Below the pieces are notes generated by a model that worked only from the letters and a program-made list of their open reading frames with translations, was not told where the DNA came from and ran no database searches. From contig BSQZ01000028.1 in assembly GCA_033239005.1 (NCBI GenBank), forward strand, positions 7,760,411-7,824,410: a stretch of DNA of 64,000 bases. Direction: 5' to 3'. This DNA comes from Lamellibrachia satsuma (taxonomy: Eukaryota > Annelida > Polychaeta > Sabellida > Siboglinidae). This document shows positions 46,161 through 60,600 of the stretch, one piece after another. Each line of letters starts with the position of its first letter. The first letter of the stretch is position 1. A program made the position numbers and the translations under genes.

Positions 46161-46407
46161 GACGTGACTGCTCTCGACCAATCAGAGCCGTCGACACACT
46201 TGACCCGTAGCGCTCCCTGGCGACAATATTACCGCAAAACAGTGCCTCAGGAGGCGATAATAGGGGATGACACGTGTCCCCCCCGGTGGTGAAACTGCTC
46301 TCGACCAATCAGAATGAGCTCCAAAATCTGCTCATTTTTGATCCCTCAAAAACACCAACATACTACTCACGTCGTATGCAAAATGGACCGACAAGCTGTG
46401 TATCATC

Positions 46408-46588
46408 TGTAGCCCACGCCAGCACTGATGCGTATGTGAAACTATATTGCAGTTGTCGAATGCCTGCCAACGACAGTGACTTGGACGATGACATGGTTGG
46501 CTGTGATTCGCCTCATTGCCCCCATGGTGAATGGTTTCACTTGTGTAAAAGTGAAGATGGCACCAAACAAATAAGTTACTGCACCTAG
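46408..46588 (+). pseudogene. PHD-like zinc finger exon, truncated
   Basis: The frame reads AYVKLYCSCRMPAND, then DDDMVGCDSPHCPHGEWFHL, the first two thirds of a PHD finger (C-x-C ... C-x4-C ... WFH), then stops at TAG (46586-46588) before the last cysteine pair. YqaJ-type proteins of transposon-like genes often end in such a finger, and the YqaJ exon at 35265-35807 is on the same strand just outside the fold-back structure. The two may be exons of one dead gene. Upstream, catctgtag could be the splice acceptor. Confidence 0.6.
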
Positions 46589-46711
46589 TGGGCTGCATAC
46601 AATGCAAACTTTTACTGTACTATGTTTTTTTTTAGTTAGAATCAACCTCTGCCAGTGCCTTTAAATTCTTTGGATGATCAATGAAAATGTCAAAACAATC
46701 CATAATTCCTG

Positions 46712-48112
46712 TTAATCTGGGGAAATGTAATTTAAAAATTGCAGGTAGAGTTTCTTTAAGAGTTTCCTTAAGGGTCTCCTTAAGAGTTTCTTAAGAGTTT
46801 CCTTAAGGGTCTCCTTAATGGTCTCCCTGTCTGGCCATTTTACCATGAAACCAATCTTGGCAATGGTCTTCCAGAAACACGATACAGTAGTGACATCTAC
46901 ACCAGCGTGATGAGAAATAAGTTCAAAAGGAAGATTTAGACGTAGCTTCACCAAAGTGAGAAACAATTGCTCTGTAGCAGGAATTGCGCACTTCGCAGAA
47001 GTATTAATGATTGCTGAAAGAAAGAAAGACAATTTTAGAAACACTTCCCAGCATAACCCTGTGTAAAACTTGGATCGTACATTGTTGTCCTTAATCAAAT
47101 CAGAATTTAGCTGTGAATAATGAAGTTTATCCATCAACATGTTACCCTCAGCAATAAGCTCTACTTTTTCACGTCGCAAGTTGTCTATCATACATCATCT
47201 TGCGTTCGGTGCACTCTAATGGTCTGCGCAGACCAGAAACAGGTGTCGATGTCAGCTGTGGTGCTGTTGTATGCACAGGTGATGAAGCAACAGTGGAAGG
47301 TCTCATAGGTGATAAGACATTATTTGGAGGCTCAGTGATTTCAGCATAAGCCGTGTGGTCTAATTCCCGGACGCCGGATATCTCAGGGTCATACCCAACA
47401 TATTCCAACACATCGATCTGTTCCTATGTATCTTTAAACAACTTCGCTCGTTGTGTCACGCTGTTGAAGCGCTGCAGTCTCTTCTTCCCCTTTTTAAATG
47501 AGCTGCTTTGCAGATGGACAAACTGACCGGGCACATAGTCAGGATGGGTGGGCTGTGAGCTTGGTTTACCTAAAACAAATTGCAGTTGCTTAATTACTAT
47601 TTACCATCATTTACCTTGTAATCAATTGCATACAAATGCTTCAATATTTTTTTTGTTACACAAAATATGATGTTCATAGTCCCCACGTAATTCTTACATT
47701 CAGAGTCAAGCCTCTTCGCCACTTCGGAATTCGCCTCTTTACTCCTTTGCCTTTGCTTTACACTTGAAAATATTGTTAACGTTTTTAGGTAGGCCTGTTA
47801 CCCATTATGGTGGATTTGTGTCAAAAGCCCTTAATTAAACTAATGATAGCATTAGGATGTATACACAAAGGTTTGTAGTACACATTTTATTAAACAAAGT
47901 TACCGGTATACTAACCAGTAACAAAATGCTCCCCGCACAGCATCGCATGTTTGGAAGGCTCCCATTTGCTGCCATCAATGTTGTCCAGTTTGACAGCCTG
48001 TATCCATCGTTTTTTGCGTTCCGCATCTCTTGGAAATACGTGATACGATATATTTTTTACCTGCTTTTAAATTGTGGTTAGTGCAACCGAAAGCCACGCA
48101 ATGTTTCGGCGT
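46712..48112 (-). pseudogene. THAP-domain transposase, decayed and 3'-truncated
   Basis: Exon 1 (48112-47916) encodes a THAP finger: PKHCVAFGCTNHNLKAGK, then YHVFPRDAERKKRWIQAVKL, then MLCGEHFVTG, with the C2CH ligands present. Its start codon is ACG instead of ATG, and a one-base shift lies in the run of six A near 48055. Exon 2 (from 47569) gives GKPSSQPTHPDYVPGQFVHL, the end of the THAP domain, then a TAG after KLFKDT, a frameshift near 47185, and ATEQLFLTLVKLRLNLPFEL, a helix-turn-helix typical of DDE_Tnp_4 transposases. The DDE catalytic domain is missing; the frame runs into short repeats instead. Confidence 0.8.
46748..46832. repeat. Degenerate 12-24 bp repeat at the broken end of the THAP transposase
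   Basis: gagtttccttaagggtctcc repeated with small changes. It replaces the normal continuation after the WPDRE motif. Confidence 0.8.
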
Positions 48113-48182
48113 GACAATTACCCTCTGGATGAACTTTGTTATTGTTTAAAATAGGCGCATTCACCGACCTCCCGTTTCTACG

Positions 48183-48633
48183 GGAGTCAGACCACAGTTG
48201 AAAATTGCATTGGTGGCCATTTTAACGTTTTGTTAGATTATAAGAAAACGTGACCACTAAAAATTCTGAAACGTTTTCACAGCAACTGCCATCATCTCAT
48301 TGACATGCTGACCAAGTTTTATCAAAATCACATACCACCAGCTCTTTTAAAACGCCCCGACGTGCGATGCCCATCAATTTTGACAAAAATAGCCTTGTAT
48401 TCATGCGCCCACGTGGCCCATAGCAGAAAAATTCCCATAAATCCCTCCTACTTTTAAACTCTCAAATAAATGCACCATTTCACAGCCAATAGCTTCTACA
48501 AACAAACCTGTGAATATGCCTGCTCAATTGCACTTATGTCACATCGTATGAATTCTTTAAATTCACATATCGCAATTTAATACGCCCTACATTCGTGTGA
48601 AACAATAAACAGGAGGGTCAACTGTGGTCTTAC
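48183..48633. mobile_element. MITE, 451 bp, copy 2
   Basis: Same ends as copy 1 (ggagtcagaccacagttga and tcaactgtggtcttac). No target duplication is visible; its right end abuts the first base of the 1.6 kb array, and the sequence to its left (accgacctcccgtttctac) weakly resembles the array unit end (accccgacttccgtcta). Confidence 0.85.
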
Positions 48634-48636
48634 ACC

Positions 48637-51600
48637 AAATAGGGAATTTCTTTGTTTCAGAAAGTGTCAAATTTTATGTCAAGTTGCGGCACAGTGTATA
48701 TGTAGACACAGTGGAACACTCCTACTTGTCAAGTCATTATTATTTCTTTGACAGCCAAGTCTAAACAATTCTTTGTCCGTATTATTAGATGAAAACCAGT
48801 CACATAATTTAATTATAGGTCGAATTTGACACTTGATAAATCATAGATCATGTACACTAGATTTACATAGCACTGCGAACCAATGAAGCCTGCTTACTGT
48901 CCCTTTGAATATACTAATGAGTTTATTTTTAAATTAGTATTTATATAATTGCTTGATTTTAAACCAAACGTGGCATAACTTTGTAAGAAAATTTGACATT
49001 TTTCATATTTAACAGGATTTAGGGTAAATTCCAATGATTCAGGTTTGTCCAATTTTATTGTTTATGTGACTGCTTTCATACTTCTAGTTGATAAGATACA
49101 AGGCGAACGGCTTGATTTCGATACGCCACCATAAAAGGGTATCACATGACCAGATGCCAGTCACGGCCAGATTTGAAAATGCTGATCTACGCAGTGCTTC
49201 CAGTGGGTGTGACACAACCAAAATACAACTATTCTGTCCAAATTTGTTACACAGTGTTGCTAACGCACTGAGCCACAAGACAAATACCACCAATGATCGC
49301 TCTAGTCCAAAATGGTTACCTGTTCGGTCACATACTTATGTCATACCCCCTTTCCATTTTGGCATCAGATCTGTATCATGATGTTCGTGATTGCTACTGC
49401 TGTCTGCCTTTTCCAAGCAAACTGTTCACTTTTCCTATCAACCTGTGCCTATGGGAATGATTATATCCTATGATAACCACTTCAGAGTTAAGGTTAGCTG
49501 GGGATGGGGTTAGCTAGAGATGGAGTTAACCATTCATGTGGTTAGCTAAAGATGGGGTTAGCTACAGTTAAGGTTGCAAAGTACTGCACACAACATGAAA
49601 TTGGTATTGATATGTGGTGAATAGACATTTTGGAAAGGCAACAGTTTTTGTTGATATTAAAAATTGCTTATTGTACACTTTTAGCGTACCACAATTTCTA
49701 TAATGCTATTTTAGCATATGAAAAATAAAAAAATTATATTTATTAGCATTGAAATATCATATTAAACATCAACTTGCGCAATATATCAGCTCGTGCACAT
49801 CAAACGTTATAGTACAAAACTAAAATGTACATTTATTTGACATGTTTTATATTTAGTAGATCGGTTATAAGACACCTCCTAAGGGAGACTGTTAAACAGT
49901 TTAAATAGCAGCGGCGTTTAACCAGTAATGATGTTGTTCACTAGATGGAATCTATAACATATATATAATAATATAATATTATCTAGTCTGACACCGACAA
50001 TTGTCTAAGTCAAACACACACAAAATGGGACAGGTTAGCTACCGTTTTTATTTATTTATTTATTTTCCAAAATATGAGCCCTAATTATATTATCATAATT
50101 GCAAATTATAAAAATTATAAGAAATTTGTTATAACAAACTAATAATTTCATCCAAATTACGTGTAATATCCACAATTAAGCTAATAACAACGACCAAAAC
50201 ATAAGCACATCAACATTTTATAACCGTGCTTGTGACCCCGACTTCCGTCTAAATAGGGAATTTTTTTGTTTCAGAAAGTGTCAAATTTTATGTCAAGTTG
50301 CGGCACAGTGTATATTTAGACACAATGGAACACTCCTACTTGTCAAGTCATTATTATTTCATTGACAGCCAAATCTAAACAATTCTTTGTCCGTATTATT
50401 AGCTGAAAACCAGTCACATAATTTAATTATATGTCGATTTTGACACTTGATAAATCATAGATCATGTACACTAGATTTACATAGCACTGCGAACCAATGA
50501 AGCCTGCTTACTGTCCCTTTGAATATACTAATGAGTTTATTTTTAAATTAGTATTCATATAATTGCTTGATTTTAAACCAAACGTGGCATAACTTTGTAA
50601 GAAAATTTGACATTTTTCATATTTAACAGGATTTAGGGTAAATTCCAATGATTCAGGTTTGTCCAATTTTATTGTTTATGTGACTGCTTTCATACTTCTA
50701 GTTGATAAGATACAAGGCGAACGGCTTGATTTCGATACGCCACCATAAAAGGGTATCACATGACCAGATGCCAGTCGCGGCCAGATTTGAAAATGCTGAT
50801 CTACGCAGTGCTTCCAGTGGGTGTGACACAACCAAAATACAACTATTCTGTCCAAATTTGTTACACAGTGTTGATAACGCACTGAGCCACAAGACAAATA
50901 CCACCAATGATCGCTCTAGTCCAAAATGGTTACCTGTTCGGTCACATACTTATGTCATACCCCCTTTCCATTTTGGCATCAGATCTGTATCATGATGTTC
51001 GTGATTGCTACTGCTGTCTGCCTTTTCCAAGCAAACTGTTCACTTTTCCTATCAACCTGTGCCTATGGGAATGATTATATCCTATGATAACCACTTCAGA
51101 GTTAATGTTAGCTGGGGATGGGGTTAGCTAGAGATGGAGTTAACCATTCATGTGGTTAGCTAAAGATGGGGTTAGCTACAGTTAAGGTTGCAAAGTACTG
51201 CACACAACATGAAATTGGTATTGATATGTGGTGAATAGACATTTTGGAAAGGCAACTGTTTTTGTTGATATTAAAAATTGCTTATTGTACACTTTTAGCG
51301 TACCACAATTTCTATAATGCTATTTTAGCATATGAAAAATAAAAAAATTATATTTATTAGCATTGAAATATCATATTAAACATCAACTTGCGCAATATAT
51401 CAGCTCGTGCACATCAAACGTTATAGTACAAAACTAAAATGTACATTTATTTGACATGTTTTATATTTAGTAGATCGGTTATAAGACACCTCCTAAGGGA
51501 GACTGTTAAACAGTTTAAATAGCAGCGGCGTTTAACCAGTAATGATGTTGTTCACTAGATGGAATCTATAACATATATATAATAATATAATATTATCTAG

Positions 51601-54600
51601 TCTGACACCGACAATTGTCTAAGTCAAACACACACAAAATGCGACAGGTTAGCTACCGTTTTTATTTATTTATTTATTTTCCAAAATATGAGCCCTAATT
51701 ATATTATCATAATTGCAAATTATAAAAATTATAAGAAATTTGTTATAACAAACTAATAATTTCATCCAAATTACGTGTAATATCCACAATTAAGCTAATA
51801 ACAACGACCAAAACATAAGCACATCAACATTTTATAACCGTGCTTGTGACCCCGACTTCCGTCTAAATAGGGAATTTTTTTGTTTCAGAAAGTGTCAAAT
51901 TTTATGTCAAGTTGCGGCACAGTGTATATTTAGACACAATGGAACACTCCTACTTGTCAAGTCATTATTATTTCATTGACAGCCAAGTCTAAACAATTCT
52001 TTGTCCGTATTATTAGCTGAAAACCAGTCACATAATTTAATTATTGGTCGATTTTGACACTTGATAAATCATAGATCATGTACACTAGATTTACATAGCA
52101 CTGCGAACCAATGAAGCCTGCTTACTGTCCCTTTGAATATACTAATGAGTTTATTTTTAAATTAGTATTCATATAATTGCTTGATTTTAAACCAAACGTG
52201 GCATAACTTTGTAAGAAAATTTGACATTTTTCATATTTAACAGGATTTAGGGTAAATTCCAATGATTCAGGTTTGTCCAATTTTATTGTTTATGTGACTG
52301 CTTTCATACTTCTAGTTGATAAGATACAAGGCGAACGGCTTGATTTCGATACGCCACCATAAAAGGGTATCACATGACAAGATGCCAGTCGCGGCCAGAT
52401 TTGAAAATGTTGATCTACGCAGTGCTTCCAGTGGGTGTGACACAACCAAAATACAACTATTCTGTCCAAATTTGTTACACAGTGTTGCTAACGCACTGAG
52501 CCACAAGACATATACCACCAATGATCGCTCTAGTCCAAAATGGTTACCTGTTCGGTCACATACTTATGTCATGCCCCCTTTCCATTTTGGCATCCGATCT
52601 GTATCATGATGTTCGTGATTGCTACTGCTGTCTACCTTTTCCAAGCAAACTGTTCACTTTTCCTATCAACCTGTGCCTATGGGAATTATTATATCTTATG
52701 TTAACAACTTCAGAGTTAAGGTTAGCTAGGGATGGGGTTAGCTAGAGATGGGGTTAACCATTCATGTGGTTAGCTAAAGATGGGGTTAGCTACAGTTAGG
52801 GTTGCAAAGTACTGCACACAACTTGAAATTGGTGTTGATATGTGGTGAATAGACATTTTGGAAAGGCAACAGATTTTGTTGATATAAAAAATTGCTTATT
52901 GTACACTTTTAGCGTACCACAATTTCTATAATGCTATTTTAGCATATGAAAAATAAAAAAATTATATTTATTAGCAATGAAATATCATATTAAACATCAA
53001 CTTGCGCAATATATCAGCTCGTGCACATCAAACGTTATAGTACAAAACTAAAATGTACATTTATTTGACATGTTTTATATTTAGTAGATCGGTTATAAGA
53101 CACCTCCTAAGGGAGACTGTTAAACAGTTTAAATAGTAGCGGCGTTTAACCAGTAATGATCTTGTTCACTAGATGGAATCTATAACATATATATAATAAT
53201 ATAATATTATCTAGTCTGACACCGACAATTGTCTAAGTCAAACACACACAAAATGGGACAGGTTAGCTACCGTTTTTATTTATTTATTTATTTTCCAAAA
53301 TATGAGCCCTAATTATATTATCATAATTGCAAATTATAAAAATTATAAGAAATTTGTTATAACAAACTAATAATTTCATCCAAATTACGTGTAATATCCA
53401 CAATTAAGCTAATAACAACGACCAAAACATAAGCACATCAACATTTTATAACCGTGCTTGTGACCCCGACTTCCGTCTAAATAAGGAATTTTTTTGTTTC
53501 AGAAAGTGTCAAATTTTATGTCAAGTTGCGGCACAGTGTATATGTAGACACAATGGAACACTCCTACTTGTCAAGTCGTTATTATTTCATTGACAGCCAA
53601 GTCTAAAAAATTCTTTGTCCGTATTATTAGCTGAAAACCAGTCACATAATTTAATTATAGGTCGATTTTGACACTTGATAAATCATAGATCATGTACACT
53701 AGATTTACATAGCACTGCGAACCAATGAAGCCTGCTTACTGTCACTTTGAATATACTAATGAGTTTATTTTTAAATTAGTATTCATATAATTGCTTGATT
53801 TTAAACCAAACGTTGCATAACTTTGTAAGAAAATTTGACATTTTTCATATTTAACAGGATTTAGGGTAAATTCCAATGATTCAGGTTTGTCCAATTTTAT
53901 TGTTTATGTGACTGCTTTCATACTTCTAGTTGATACGATACAAGGCGAACGGCTTGATTTCGATACGCCACCATAAAAGGGTATCACATGACCAGATGCA
54001 AGTCGCGGCCAGATTTGAAAATTCTGATCTACGCAGTGCTTCCAGTCGGTGTGACACAACCAAAATACAACTATTCTGTCCAAATTTGTTACACAGTGTT
54101 GCTAACGCACTGAGCCACAAGACAAATACCACCAATGATCGCTCTTTTCCAAAATGGTTACCTGTTCGGTCACATACTTATGTCATACCACCTTTCCATT
54201 TTGGCATCCGATCTGTATCATGATGTTCGTGATTGCTACTGCTGTCTGCCTTTTCCAAGCAAACTGTTCACTTTTCCTATCAACCTGTGCCTATGGGAAT
54301 GATTATATCTTATGTTAACCACTTCAGAGTTAAGGTTAGCTAGGGATGGGGTTAGCTAGAGATGGGGTTAACCATTCATGTGGTTAGCTAAAGATGGGGT
54401 TAGCTACGGTTAGGGTTGCAAAGTACTGCACACAACATGAAATTGGTATTGATATGAGGTGAATAGACATTTTGGAAAGGCAACAGTTTTTGTTGATATT
54501 AAAAATTGCTTATTGTACACTTTTAGCGTACCACAATTTCTATAATGCTATTTTAGCATATGAAAAATAAAAAAATTATATTTATTAGCAATGAAATATC

Positions 54601-57600
54601 ATATTAAACATCAACTTGCGCAATATATCAGCTCGTGCACATCAAAAGTTATAGTACAAAACTAAAATGTACATTTATTTGACATGTTTTATATTTAGTA
54701 GATCGGTTATAAGACACCTCCTAAGGGAGACTGTTAAACAGTTTAAATAGTAGCGGCGTTTAACCAGTAATGATCTTGTTCACTAGATGGAATCTATAAC
54801 ATATATATAATAATATAATATTATATAGTCTGACACCGACAATTGTCTAAATCAAACACACACAAAATGGGACAGGTTAGCTACCGTTTTTATTTACTTA
54901 TTTATTTTCCAAAATATGAGCCCTAATTATATTATCATAATTGCAAATTATAAAAATTATTAGAAATTTGTTATAAAAAACTAATAATTTCATCCAAATT
55001 ACGTGTAATATCCACAATTAAGCTAATAACAACGACCAAAACATAAGCACATCAACATTTTATAACCGTGCTTGTGACCCCGACTTCCGTCTAAATAGGG
55101 AATTTTTTTGTTTCAGAAAGTGTCAAATTTTATGTCAAGTTGCGGCACAGTGTATATGTAGACACAATGGAACACTCCTACTTGTCAAGTCATTATTATT
55201 TCTTTGACAGCCAAGTCTAAACAATTCTTTGTCCGTATTATTAGCTGAAAATCAGTCACATAATTTAATTATAGGTCGATTTTGACACTTGATAAATCAT
55301 AGATCATGTACACTAGATTTACTTAGCACTGCGAACCAATGAAGCCTGCTTACTGTCCCTTTGAATATACTAATGAGTTTATTTTTAAATTAGTATTCAT
55401 ATAATTGCTTGATTTTAAACCAAACGTGGCATAACTTTGTAAGAAAATTTGACATTTTTCACATTTAACAGGATTTAGGGTAAATTCCAATGATTCAGGT
55501 TTGTCCAATTTTATTGTTTATGTGACTGCTTTCATACTTCTACTTGATACGATACAAGGCGAACGGCTTGATTTCGATACGCCACCATAAAAGGGTATCA
55601 CATGACCAGATGCCAGTCGCGGCCAGATTTGAAAATGCTGATCTACGCAGTGCTTCCAGTGGGTATGACACAACCAAAATACAACTATTCTGTCCAAATT
55701 TGTTACACAGTGTTGCTAACGCACTGAGCCACAAGACAAATACCACCAATGATCGCTCTAGTCCAAAATGGTTACCTGTTCGGTCACATACTTATGTCAT
55801 ACCCCCTAATTTTTGCAAACTTTCCATTTTGGCATCCGATCTGTATCATGATGTTCGTGATTGCTACTGCTGTCTGCCTTTTCCAAGCAAACTGTTCACT
55901 TTTCCTATCAACCTGTGCCTATGGGAATGATTATATCTTATGTTAACCACTTCAGAGTTAAGGTTAGCTAGGGATGGGGTTAGCTAGAGATGGGGTTAAC
56001 CATTCATGTGGTTAGCTAAAGATGGGGTTAGCTACAGTTAGGGTTCCAAAGTACTGCACACAACATAAAATTGGTATTGATATGTGGTGAATAGACATTT
56101 TGGAAAGGCAACAGTTATTGTTGATATTAAAAATTGCTTATTGTACACTTTTAGCTTACCACAAGTTCTATAATGCTATTTTTAGCATATGAAAAATAAA
56201 AAAATTTGTATTTATTAGCAATGAAATATCATATTAAACATCAACTTGCGCAATATATCAGCTCATGCACATCAAACGTTATAGTACAAAACTAAAATGT
56301 ACATTTATTTGACATGTTTTATATTTAGTAGATCGGTTATAAGACACCTCCTAAGGGAGACTGTTAAACAGTTTAAATAGTAGCGGCGTTTAACCAGTAA
56401 TGATCTTGTTCACTAGATGGAATCTATAACATATATATAATAATATAATATTATCTAGTCTGACACCGACAATTGTCTAAGTCAAACACACACAAAATGG
56501 GACAGGTTAGCTACCGTTTTTATTTATTTATTTATTTTCCAAAATATGAGCCCTAATTATATTATCATAATTGCAAATTATAAAAATTATAAGAAATTTG
56601 TTATAACAAACTAATAATTTCATCCAAATTACGTGTAATATCCACAATTAAGCTTATAACAACGACCAAAACATAAGCACATCAACATTTTATAACCGTG
56701 CTTGTGACCCCGACTTCCGTCTAAATAGGGAATTTGTTTGTTTCAGAAAGTGTCAAATTTTATGTCAGGTTGCGGCACAGTGTATATGTAGACACAATGG
56801 AACACTCCTACTTGTCAAGTCATTATTATTTCTTTGACAGCCAAGTCTAAACAATTCTTTGTCCGCATTATTAGCTGAAAACCAGTCGCATAATTTAATT
56901 ATAGGTCGATATTGACACTTGATAAATCATAGATCATGTACACTAGATTTACATAGGACTGCGAACCAATGAAGCCTGCTTACTGTCCCTTTGAATATAC
57001 TAATGAGTTTATTTTTAAATTAGTATTCATATAATTGCTTGATTTTAAACCAAACGTGGCATAACTTTGTAAGAAAATTTGACATTTTTCATATTTAACA
57101 GGATTTAAGGTAAATTCCAATGATTCAGGTTTCTCCAATTTTATTGTTTATGTGACTGCTTTCATACTTCTAGTTGATAAGATACAAGGCGAACGGCTTG
57201 ATTTCGATACGCCACCATAAAAGGGTATCACATGACCAGATGCCAGTCGCGGCCAGATTTGAAAATGCTGATCTACGCAGTGCTTCCAGTGGGTGTGACA
57301 CAACCAAAATACAACTATTCTGTCCAAATTTGTTACACAGTGTTGCTAACGCACTGAGCCACAAGACAAATACCACCAATGATCGCTCTAGTCCAAAATG
57401 GTTACCTGTTCGGTCACATACTTATGTCATACCCCCTTTCCATTTTGGCATCCGATCTGTATCATGATGTTCGTGATTGCTACTGCTGTCTGCCTTTTCC
57501 AAGCAAACTGTTCACTTTTCCTATCAACCTGTGCCTATGGGAATGATTATATCTTATGTTAACCACTTCAGAGTTAAGGTTAGCTAGGGATGGGGTTAGC

Positions 57601-60600
57601 TAGAGATGGGGTTAACCATTCATGTGGTTAGCTAAAGATGGGGTTAGCTACAGTTAGGGTTCCAAAGTACTGCACACAACATGAAATTGGTATTGATATG
57701 TGGTGAATAGACATTTTGGAAAGGCAACAGTTTTTGTTGATATTAAAAATTGCTTATTGTACACTTTTAGCGTACCACAATTTCTATAATGCTATTTTAG
57801 CATATGAAAAATAAAAAAATTATATTTATTAGCAATGAAATATCATATTAAACATCAACTTGCGCAATATATCAGCTCGTGCACATCAAACGTTATAGTA
57901 CAAAACTAAAATGTACATTTATTTGACATGTTTTATATTTAGTAGATCGGTTATAAGACACCTCCTAAGGGAGACTGTTAAACAGTTTAAATAGTAGCGG
58001 CGTTTAACCAGTAATGATCTTGTTCACTAGATGGAATCTATAACATATATATAATAATATAATATTATCTAGTCTGACACCGACAATTGTCTAAGTCAAA
58101 CACACACAAAATGGGACAGGTTAGCTACCGTTTTTATTTATTTATTTATTTTCCAAAATATGAGCCCTAATTATATTATCATAATTGCAAATTATAAAAA
58201 TTATAAGAAATTTGTTATAACAAACTAATAATTTCATCCAAATTACGTGTAATATCCACAATTAAGCTAATAACAACGACCAAAACATAAGCACATCAAC
58301 ATTTTATAACCGTGCTTGTGACCCCGACTTCCGTCTAAATAGGGAATTTTTTTGTTTCAGAAAGTGTCAAATTTTATGTCAAGTTGCGGCACAGTGTATA
58401 TGTAGACACATTATGGAACACTCCTACTTGTCAAGTCATTATTATTTGTTTGACAGCCAAGTCTAAACAATTCTTTGTCCGTATTATTAGCTGAAAACCA
58501 GTCACATAATTTAATTATAGGTCGATTTTGACACTTGATAAATCATAGATCATGTACACTAGATTTACATAGCACTGCGAACCAATGAAGCCTGCTTACT
58601 GTCACTTTGAATATACTAATGAGTTTATTTTTAAATTAGTATTCATATAATTGCTTGATTTTAAACCAAACGTGGCATAACTTTGTAAGAAAATTTGACA
58701 TTTTTCACATTTAACAGGATTTAGGGTAAATTCCAATGATTCAGGTTTGTCCAATTTTATTGTTTATGTGACTGCTTTCATACTTCTAGTTGATAAGATA
58801 CAAGGCGAACGGCTTGATTTCGATACGCCACCATAAAAGGGTATCACATGACCAGATGCCAGTCGCGGCCAGATTTGAAAATGCTGATCTACGCAGTGCT
58901 TCCAGTGGGTGTGACACAACCAAAATACAACTATTCTGTCCAAATTTGTTACACAGTGTTGCTAACGCACTGAGCCACAAGACAAATACCACCAATGATC
59001 GCTCTAGTCCAAAATGGTTACCTGTTCGGTCACATACTTATGTCATACCCCCTTTCCATTTTGGCATCCGATCTGTATCATGATGTTCGTGATTGCTACT
59101 GCTGTCTGCCTTTTCCAAGCAAACTGTTCACTTTTCCTATCAACCTGTGCCTATGGGAATGATTATATCTTATGTTAACCACTTCAGAGTTAAGGTTAGC
59201 TAGGGATGGGGTTAGCTAGAGATGGGGTTAACCATTCATGTGGTTAGCTAAAGATGGGGTTAGCTACGGTTAGGGTTGCAAAGTACTGCACACAACATGA
59301 AATTGGTATTGATATGTGGTGAATAGACATTTTGGAAAGGCAACAGTTTTTGTTGATATTAAAAATTGCTTATTGTACACTTTTAGCGTACCACAATTTC
59401 TATAATGCTATTTTAGCATATGAAAAATAAAAAAAATTATATTTATTAGCAATGAAATATCATATTAAACATCAACTTGCGCAATATATCAGCTCGTGCA
59501 CATCAAACGTTATAGTACAAAACTAAAATGTACATTTATTTGACATGTTTTATATTTAGTAGATCGGTTATAAGACACCTCCTAAGGGAGACTGTTAAAC
59601 AGTTTAAATAGTAGCGGCGTTTAACCAGTAATGATCTTGTTCACTAGATGGAATCTATAACATATATATAATAATATAATATTATCTAGTCTGACACCGA
59701 CAATTGTCTAAGTCAAACACACACAAAATGGGACAGGTTAGCTACCGTTTTTATTTATTTATTTATTTTCCAAAATATGAGCCCTAATTATATTATCATA
59801 ATTGCAAATTATAAAAATTATAAGAAATTTGTTATAACAAACTAATAATTTCATCCAAATTACGTGTAATATCCACAATTAAGCTAATAACAACGACCAA
59901 AACATAAGCACATCAACATTTTATAACCGTGCTTGTGACCCCGACTTCCGTCTAAATAGGGAATTTTTTTGTTTCAGAAAGTGTCAAATTTTATGTCAAG
60001 TTGCGGCACAGTGTATATGTAGACACAATGGAACACTCCTACTTGTCAAGTCATTATTATTTCTTTGACAGCCAAGTCTAAACAATTCTTTGTCCGTATT
60101 ATTAGCTGAAAACCAGTCACATAATTTAATTATAGGTCGATTTTGACACTTGATAAATCATAGATCATGTACACTAGATTTACATAGCACTGCGAACCAA
60201 TGAAGCCTGCTTACTGTCCCTTTGAATATACTAATGAGTTTATTTTTAAATTAGTATTCATATAATTGCTTGATTTTAAACCAAACGTGGCATAACTTTG
60301 TAAGAAAATTTGACATTTTTCACATTTAACAGGATTTAGGTAAATTCCAATGATTCAGGTTTGTCCAATTTTATTGTTTATGTGACTGCTTTCATACTTC
60401 TAGTTGATAAGATACAAGTCGAACGGCTTGATTTCGATACGCCACCATAAAAGGGTATCACATGACCAGATGCCAGTCGCGGCCAGATTTGAAAATGCTG
60501 ATCTACGCAGTGCTTCCAGTCGGTGTGACACAACCAAAATACAACTGTTCTGTCCAAATTTGTTACACAGTGTTGCTAACGCACTGAGCCACAAGACAAA

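Larger units (their letters stand above)
35804..46372. mobile_element. Large fold-back (inverted-repeat) structure, 10.6 kb
   Basis: The left outer end acgtaagtagtatgtgggag, then gtttttgaggga, then atgagcagattttggagctc, returns as its reverse complement at the right outer end (46372 down to about 46285). Inner arms match as well: 38170-39290 against 46160-45115 runs almost continuously in inverted orientation, and a 200-bp segment at 41196-41400 is mirrored at 42900-42725. The centre holds two minisatellite families. Subterminal sequence is dense in gattggtcgagagcagt, cacgtgac and tgacgtca. No transposase is inside. Target duplications are not clear. Confidence 0.75.

Noticed and set aside
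54405..54420. Telomere-like ggttagggtt in the 1.6 kb unit
   Set aside because: Only a single short match per unit within a ggttagctagggatgggg subrepeat; no run of TTAGGG.
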